Below, one piece after another: positions 58,007-64,000 of a stretch of 64,000 bases of DNA. Location of the stretch: NCBI RefSeq assembly GCF_003231285.1, contig NZ_QKNS01000001.1, forward strand, positions 930,001-994,000. Reading direction: 5' to 3'. Within the stretch, counting starts at the first letter, position 1, and the number at the start of each line of letters is the position of its first letter. The stretch comes from Hymenobacter sediminis. GTDB lineage: Bacteria; Bacteroidota; Bacteroidia; Cytophagales; Hymenobacteraceae. The translations under genes were made by a program, and so were the position numbers. The notes under the pieces were generated by a model. The model did not search any database, was not told the origin of the DNA, and saw nothing but the letters and a program-made list of their open reading frames with translations.

Positions 58007-60106
58007 TTAAACGCTGGGTTCGGGTTGAGAAGCTTTAAATTTAATGACTAGCAAGGTCTGGTCGTCGTGCATGGGTTGGCCCTTGCTAAACTCGTTTAAG
58101 TCGGTCAGAATCTGCTCCTTTATTTCGTCGGCATCGAGGTAGTACGTGCGCTCCAGCATCTGCCGGAGGCGGTCCTCGCCGTACTCCTCCTGATCAGCTC
58201 CACGTGCTTCCACAATGCCGTCGGTGTAAATCACCATTACGTCGCCGGGGTTGTAATCGTAGAACTGATTCTTGATGTGCTTTTCGTAGCCCTCGTTCCG
58301 GATGATACCCAGCCCCAGCCCCGCTGTGCGGAAGTATGACACTTCCTCCTTAATGGAGTGGTAGTACAGCGTGTGGCAGTGCCCAGCACGAGCGAATACA
58401 AAGCCCCCGTGTTCGTAGTCAATGATATATAGGGAGGCTGTGATGAAGGCCGCTTTTTCAAGGCAGCGGGCCAGGGCCGTGTTGGCCTGGGCCATAAACT
58501 TGCTGGGCACCGGAAATTTCTCCCGCTCATTACGGGCCAGCGGGTTTTCCTGCATGAGCGCATGAAAAATACCTTTCATCTGGGCCACGTGGAAAGCAGC
58601 CGTCACGCCCTTGCCCGATACGTCGCCGATGAGTACAGCCAGCCGCCTTCCTGGCAGGTGCAGGAAGTCGTAGAAGTCGCCCCCTACCTCGGTAGCGGCC
58701 AGAGCGTGGGAGCTGATTTCAAACCAGTTATCAATCGGGAGGTTTTTCGGGATGAGGCTGTCCTGCACCGCCGAGGCAATCTTCAGCTCATCCTGCACGC
58801 GCTGGGTGTCCAACGAAGCCTGCATCAGCTGTAGATTCTCGATGCTGAGAACGGTTTGGCTGGCAAAGGTTTGCAGAATGCTCAGGTTCTCACGGTCGAA
58901 GCTCTGGGTAGGCTCCTTGAGCATATACAAAGCGCCGTACTGGCGTTTGCTGGAGCGCAAAGGCATCACAATCAGAGAACCATACGCTAGATTCAGGTTT
59001 CGGAAGCCGCTGCTGTTGAGTAAGTCGTTGTTGAGGTACTCAATGTGTCCGAGGTTGTAGTCGGCCAGCAAGTGCTGAATTGCCTGTGCCTGCTCGGGCA
59101 GGATGTGGTAGTACTGCCCTTCGTATTCTTCCTCGGTGCCGGGGTCCAGCTCTAGCCAGGCGGCATCGGCATCCACCGTTTGCACCGACGACTCAAAGAA
59201 CATCTGGTAGATTTCCCGAGAGCTTTGGCCTCGCTGGATCAACTGGGTTAGGCGCTGTAGCTTAAGAATTTCTTCGCGCTTCTGCTCAAAGACTCCGGCA
59301 GTAGGCAGGTTGAAAAAAGTAACCAGCAGCCCCATCAGAGCATAGAAACCAGCGAAGAAGGCATTCAGTAGCAGGAAGGCATTCTGGGTGGCCGGGGCTA
59401 CCAGTTCTGGGTCGTGCTTAGCCTGCAGGAAATAGAACACAAATACCCCCATGCCGATAATCACGGCCAGCTGCAAAAGCACGGCCTCCAGTTTCTGATG
59501 CCGGTTGAGGTAGGCCACCCATTTCTGGTGGCTGCTGATGTAAGCCCCGAAAGCGGCCAGCACGCCTAGTAACGCAGTGCCCAATTCATAAGGCAGCGTC
59601 CAGGTGAACAAGCGCAGGAGCAGTGTAATGCCCAGCAATACTTCAAACCAGGTCCAGAGGCTCCGCAGACGGTTAGTGGAGCGAAACAAAACCAAAGAGC
59701 GCCAGGCGTAGTTGGTGCGCGCCAGCAGAACAACGAATAGCGCCACGTTCACGGTGTAGATAACCGTGTAAGTGAGCGAGCCAGTGGAGGGTAGCTTGTT
59801 CTGAATAAGTTGCTGCAGCAGGTGCAGACCCACGCAGGCCGTAGCTAACAACCCGGGCCCGAGCACGAGCTGCCGCAGCAATCCAATGAAGTTAAGGCCT
59901 CGCAGGCGGTCGGACCGGCTACGCTCCTGAATAAAAACGGTAGCGGTGAACACAGCCTGCATGAGCAGCAGCAGCCAGTTCGGCACCGCAACGGTAGGCT
60001 CCAGCAAGGTTGGGTGCGCGTATAGCAGCGTGCAAGCCAACAGCCCCAGCCAGCTCAGAATAGAAAGGGGTAGCAGAAAGGCGTTCAGCTTCTGGGCAGA
60101 AGACAT
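58007..60106 (-). CDS. Membrane PP2C (SpoIIE/RsbU-type) phosphatase with GAF domain
   Basis: A 699-residue protein. About seven N-terminal membrane helices (residues 10-265) span the inner membrane (FLLPLSILSWLGLLACTLLY; FIGLLRQLVLGPGLLATACV; and others), then a GAF-like domain (about 285-435, LKLQRLTQLIQRGQSSREIY). The C-terminal PPM phosphatase has the motifs EVGGDFYDFLHL, LIGDVSGKGVTAAFHVAQMK and YNPGDVMVIYTDGIVEARGA, with metal-binding Asp residues. It should dephosphorylate the STAS antagonist encoded next to it, in response to a membrane or GAF-sensed signal. Gap to the STAS gene is 14 bases. Bounded upstream by the guaB terminator. Confidence 0.93.
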   Translation of the reverse strand: MSSAQKLNAFLLPLSILSWLGLLACTLLYAHPTLLEPTVAVPNWLLLLMQAVFTATVFIQERSRSDRLRGLNFIGLLRQLVLGPGLLATACVGLHLLQQLIQNKLPSTGSLTYTVIYTVNVALFVVLLARTNYAWRSLVLFRSTNRLRSLWTWFEVLLGITLLLRLFTWTLPYELGTALLGVLAAFGAYISSHQKWVAYLNRHQKLEAVLLQLAVIIGMGVFVFYFLQAKHDPELVAPATQNAFLLLNAFFAGFYALMGLLVTFFNLPTAGVFEQKREEILKLQRLTQLIQRGQSSREIYQMFFESSVQTVDADAAWLELDPGTEEEYEGQYYHILPEQAQAIQHLLADYNLGHIEYLNNDLLNSSGFRNLNLAYGSLIVMPLRSSKRQYGALYMLKEPTQSFDRENLSILQTFASQTVLSIENLQLMQASLDTQRVQDELKIASAVQDSLIPKNLPIDNWFEISSHALAATEVGGDFYDFLHLPGRRLAVLIGDVSGKGVTAAFHVAQMKGIFHALMQENPLARNEREKFPVPSKFMAQANTALARCLEKAAFITASLYIIDYEHGGFVFARAGHCHTLYYHSIKEEVSYFRTAGLGLGIIRNEGYEKHIKNQFYDYNPGDVMVIYTDGIVEARGADQEEYGEDRLRQMLERTYYLDADEIKEQILTDLNEFSKGQPMHDDQTLLVIKFKASQPEPSV

Positions 60107-60234
60107 GTAAGTGCGGGTACTAGGAATTCGGGAGGCTGGAAGGAGGCAAAGGAATGGGCAAGATAAGCGCTACTCCTGAAAAGCTCTGCCTACCCGGTGC
60201 ATTTAGGGAGATGAGGGCTAGTACGTGAAAACGC

Positions 60235-60270
60235 AAAAAAAGCCGATGGCTTGGAAAACCATCGGCTTTT
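60235..60270 (-). terminator. Terminator of guaB
   Basis: A 12-bp perfect stem, AAAAGCCGATGG with CCATCGGCTTTT, 9-base loop, with an A/T-rich tract; 36 bases beyond the guaB stop. Confidence 0.9.
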
Positions 60271-60306
60271 CAAGAAGCACAAGGGGTAGGCAGCTACCTA
60301 CGGTTG

Positions 60307-61803
<1,497 letters not shown>

Positions 61804-61852
61804 TTATTGCCGGGTAAAATTACGACAATAAAAATTATGCGTTGGCAGCGTC

Positions 61853-62461
61853 CTATGCTAACTTTTCGTTACGAGCATAGGAGGGGGTAACCGATACGGA
61901 CTCCTCCACAGGCACTAATTGGAATACTTTGCATTCCGCAGGCTCTTCTTTGCGAGCTGCAGGCTGCCACCCAATCGGGGTGCGTTCCATCGTGTACACT
62001 GCTTCTGGCTCCGTTGCTGCTGGAGGTCGGTTACCCTCAGTCTTTTTTCCGGCGTGCCGTTCTACAACGGACCAGTACCGGGCGGCTTCTCGTTCGGCTG
62101 CTTCGGCGCGGGCTTCCAGTGCAGCAACTTTAATAAGTAGTTGTCCGATTTGCTCTGGCGTCAGTGTAGTGTGACTCAGGTAAGGTGCCTGCTCTTGCTT
62201 CATCTCCTTTGGGGCTGAGGCTTCTACTGGCACGAGGCTGCGCCCGTTGCGGAGCATGGGGCCGCTTCCTAAGAGCAGCCATTCGGGATTTACTTGGGGG
62301 TAAGCTGCCAGTAGTGAGCTGACAATACCCGCCTTGGGTTCTGTGCCGCTTTCGATGCTGGAGAGGGTTGTTTGCTTTATTCCTGTTGATCGGAACAAAT
62401 CAGCCTGTGTGAGGCCCAACTCCTCTCGCAGCGCCTTAATGCGACTGCCAATGTGGTCCAT
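61853..62461 (-). CDS. HTH (XRE-type) transcriptional repressor of a phage-like module
   Basis: A 202-residue protein with an N-terminal XRE helix-turn-helix (IGSRIKALREELGLTQADLF, RSTGIKQTTLSSIESGTEPK) followed by VNPEWLLLGSGPMLR, a phrase usual in Bacteroidota phage and mobile-element repressors. The rest is a linker and a coiled coil (LIKVAALEARAEAAEREAAR) for multimerisation, with no LexA-type protease residues evident. Read divergently from the gene at 62599, with an array of 16-bp operator-like dyads between them, so it most likely represses both promoters. It lies adjacent to guaB. Confidence 0.82.
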   Translation of the reverse strand: MDHIGSRIKALREELGLTQADLFRSTGIKQTTLSSIESGTEPKAGIVSSLLAAYPQVNPEWLLLGSGPMLRNGRSLVPVEASAPKEMKQEQAPYLSHTTLTPEQIGQLLIKVAALEARAEAAEREAARYWSVVERHAGKKTEGNRPPAATEPEAVYTMERTPIGWQPAARKEEPAECKVFQLVPVEESVSVTPSYARNEKLA

Positions 62462-62484
62462 ATCGAAATGTCGTTAAATTGTTG

Positions 62485-62571
62485 TCCGAAGTTTTGCTAT
62501 TACCGGATTATCGGTGTATGTTTACTACCGTTAGTCCGGTAATTCGGTGCAATTATACCGAAGAATCGGCA
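62485..62571. promoter_or_regulatory. Operator-like array of 16-bp dyads in the divergent promoter
   Basis: At least four variants of TACCGAAnnTTCGGTA lie in a row. They are TACCGGATTATCGGTG (62501-62516), TACCGTTAGTCCGGTA (62526-62541, perfect arms TACCG/CGGTA), TCCGGTAATTCGGTGC (62535-62550) and TACCGAAGAATCGGCA (62556-62571), with a weaker half-match at 62485. They fill the gap between the repressor and the divergent gene. A TATGTTTA promoter-like box is at 62517-62524. Confidence 0.65.
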
Positions 62572-62598
62572 TTAAGCAATAGTAAACCGATAAAACAT

Positions 62599-62883
62599 AT
62601 GCAGGCAACGATGAAAGCACAGCCAGGACGACGAGCGGGTATCCCAACCCTGCCACAGAAAACGCAGGCGCAAAAGGCTGATTTCGAGAAGAAACTAGCC
62701 CGCATCCGGCCCCAGCTACCCAAGCCTACGGTGGCAATTCTTTGCGCTATTCGGCCCGACCTCGACCCCGAAAGAGTGCAGAACGTGCTACGGACTCCGA
62801 TTCGTCGCTATGATGACGAGATACTAAAGGCGCTAACCCTGCTGGCTGGCCCACTCCGAAAACCCTCTAAAGCAACCGCATAA
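62599..62883 (+). CDS. Small hypothetical protein of the phage-like module
   Basis: A 94-residue protein from ATG 62599 (MQATMKAQPGRRAGIPTLPQ). A longer frame opens at a TTG in the operator region but would translate through the operator array. The sequence is helical with an Arg/Lys-rich N-terminus (KKLARIRPQLPKPTVAILCA) and a segment RPDLDPERVQNVLRTPIRRY with helix-turn-helix-like spacing, so it may bind DNA. First gene of the rightward operon. No family recognised. Confidence 0.65.
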   Translation: MQATMKAQPGRRAGIPTLPQKTQAQKADFEKKLARIRPQLPKPTVAILCAIRPDLDPERVQNVLRTPIRRYDDEILKALTLLAGPLRKPSKATA

Positions 62884-62887
62884 AGCC

Positions 62888-63607
62888 ATGAAAAAAGTAC
62901 AGCTCTTTTGTTTCGAAGGCAAAGACATTCGTTCGTTGACGGATGAAAACGGCAACCCGTGGTTTGTAGCGGCGGATGTATGCCGCATCCTTGAATACAA
63001 GAAATCAACGACTGCCGTATTGGGCCTGCACTGCCGGCCGCAAGGGTGTACCAAGATGGTACTACCTTCCGCAGGGGGTAAACAAAGCACCCTTTTGATT
63101 AATGAAGGAAACCTCTACCGCTTGGCTGCCAAGTCAGAGATGCCACAGGCAGAGGTGTTTGAGGCGTGGATATTCGATGAGGTGCTACCCTCTCTGCGCA
63201 AGACAGGAACCTACTCGCTTCGTAGCCAGCTGTTGCCAGCGCCCCGCCAATGGGAGAAAACCTTCCCCTCGGAGTTTATGAAAAACGTGCTCAAGCTCTA
63301 CGGGCAGAAGTACAACCCAAAGAAAGGCACTCCGCAGTTCGTAGGGCACTTCATCAATAAGTACGTCTATAACTGCATGGATAAGAACATGACCCGCGAG
63401 TTGAAAGCAGCCCGTGCCGCCTTCGCTGGGGATGATGAGGTGGCTTTCCTGCACCAGTTCTTAGGGGAGCCAGCACGCGAAGCTCTGCAAGCGCACATCA
63501 TGTCAATAAATACTTTAATGGTTGCCAGTTCTGGCAAGGAGCATTTTGAATTGATGTTTGACCGGGTGTATGTGCATAAGAATCAACTTGAAATGATGCT
63601 GAAATAA
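62888..63607 (+). CDS. BRO-N / P63C-domain phage antirepressor-like protein
   Basis: A 239-residue protein. Residues 1-115 are a BRO-N (Bro/KilA-N-like) domain: LFCFEGKDIRSLTDENGNPW, FVAADVCRILEYKKSTTAVL, TLLINEGNLYRLAAKSEMPQ and AEVFEAWIFDEVLPSLRKTG. The remainder resembles P63C (EKTFPSEFMKNVLKLYGQKY, TPQFVGHFINKYVYNCMDKN, REALQAHIMSINTLMVASSG). Such proteins are phage-encoded, often antirepressors. It is four bases downstream of the small gene and overlaps the next one by 1 base, so the three form an operon. Confidence 0.9.
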   Translation: MKKVQLFCFEGKDIRSLTDENGNPWFVAADVCRILEYKKSTTAVLGLHCRPQGCTKMVLPSAGGKQSTLLINEGNLYRLAAKSEMPQAEVFEAWIFDEVLPSLRKTGTYSLRSQLLPAPRQWEKTFPSEFMKNVLKLYGQKYNPKKGTPQFVGHFINKYVYNCMDKNMTRELKAARAAFAGDDEVAFLHQFLGEPAREALQAHIMSINTLMVASSGKEHFELMFDRVYVHKNQLEMMLK

Positions 63608-63822
63608 TGACGTTGCTGATTCAAGAATCTGAGAACCAGTTGGACGTGCTGTATCCGAATGAAGGGGAGGCCCCGCTGGTGAAGTTTGAGGGAGACCTTG
63701 CTTGTATTTCTTTTTTCGATGAGGGAACAGGGCGAGAGGTAACGATACAGATACACAAGGGCAATATTCTTTCGATTGCCAACCGCATCAAAGACGACCT
63801 CGCGGCAAGCCTTACTTCCTAA
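63607..63822 (+). CDS. Small hypothetical protein of the phage-like module
   Basis: A 71-residue protein (MTLLIQESENQLDVLYPNEG, ISFFDEGTGREVTIQIHKGN). The ATG shares a base with the TAA of the BRO gene (TAATG), typical of translational coupling. No signal, helix-turn-helix or known motif. Its place downstream of the antirepressor implies it belongs to the same mobile element; function unknown. Confidence 0.68.
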   Translation: MTLLIQESENQLDVLYPNEGEAPLVKFEGDLACISFFDEGTGREVTIQIHKGNILSIANRIKDDLAASLTS

Positions 63823-63878
63823 GAGCAATATTTTTTTGCTCAGTCTAAACGAAATATTGATAACGATGTATTGCGTAT

Positions 63879-63894
63879 TACCGAAGTTTCGGTA
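63879..63894. promoter_or_regulatory. Operator dyad overlapping the next promoter
   Basis: TACCGAAGTTTCGGTA: perfect 7-bp arms around GT, the best copy of the same motif found between the repressor and its divergent gene. Its last two bases begin a -7-like element TATACTTG (63893-63900), so binding here would block transcription of the partial gene at 63968. Confidence 0.65.
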
Positions 63895-63967
63895 TACTTG
63901 CATCATCAACAGCGACACATCCCCTGCTGCGAGTACCTACCCCTACCATTAGTAACGAACGAGAGCC

Positions 63968-64000
63968 ATGAACATCTACACAGAACGGCAAGGCATTCTA
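63968..64000 (+). CDS. 5' end of a gene cut by the window edge
   Basis: ATG at 63968 begins MNIYTERQGIL and continues out of the window. It follows an operator/promoter region of the phage-like module and is presumably a further element gene. Too short to identify. Confidence 0.5.
   Translation, partial: MNIYTERQGIL

Noticed and set aside
62479..62598. Upstream extension of the small phage-module gene from a TTG
   Set aside because: It would translate through the operator array and promoter; the ATG at 62599 is preferred.

Overview
The window is about 64 kb of a bacterial chromosome, GC-rich (about 60% by eye). It very probably comes from a member of the Bacteroidota, order Cytophagales, and most likely Hymenobacter or a close relative. 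The evidence is the protein content (DUF3108, DUF4097, tandem TonB C-terminal domains, SHOCT and LC7 proteins, a SurA-like pair of parvulin lipoproteins), the ribosomal order rplM-rpsI-rpsB-tsf, the near absence of Shine-Dalgarno sequences, and repeated matches to the Bacteroidota -7 promoter element TAnnTTTG or its TAnnTTCG variant. I see no rRNA, tRNA, CRISPR array or insertion sequence.

Layout. 0-8.4 kb: the 3' end of secA, then deoC overlapping a SPOR lipoprotein, an M20 amidohydrolase, a small heat-shock protein, an HtrA protease and an ALDH7-type aldehyde dehydrogenase. 8.6-11.4 kb: an operon of an ECF sigma factor, a probable membrane anti-sigma partner and a secreted DUF4097-like protein, closed by a strong terminator. 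11.4-25.2 kb: single transcription units, including a secreted PPC/DUF296 protein, a DisA-like (DAC) nucleotide-binding protein, a double TonB-domain protein, a membrane-anchored MutS-like ATPase, a bestrophin, an FAD-Rieske oxidoreductase, an FUSC transporter and an MFS permease. 25.4-31.1 kb: uxuA, an S9 peptidase, and a LysR-YeiH pair ending in a perfect 74-bp palindrome. 31-37 kb: mostly hypothetical genes, including a lower-GC cluster of two roadblock/LC7 proteins and a membrane carboxypeptidase-regulatory-like protein. 37.2-39.8 kb: tsf, rpsB, rpsI and rplM.

40-61.8 kb: two polytopic membrane proteins, an RluA-type pseudouridine synthase, a PhoB/PhoR-like two-component pair, DUF3108, recA, a probable outer-membrane barrel, GNAT, SDR, MoxR, two periplasmic peptidyl-prolyl isomerases, a three-gene partner-switching module (PP2C phosphatase, STAS antagonist, HATPase kinase) and guaB. 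61.85-64 kb: a phage-like control region with an HTH repressor and a divergent operon carrying a BRO-N/P63C antirepressor-type protein. A 16-bp operator-like motif recurs between the divergent genes and again over the promoter of the next gene, which runs off the window.

The most unusual features are the long, almost loop-free palindromes used as intergenic terminators, the abundant word GGGGTAG/CTACCCC, promoter elements that sit only a few bases from start codons (implying leaderless mRNAs), and the operator array of the phage-like module.
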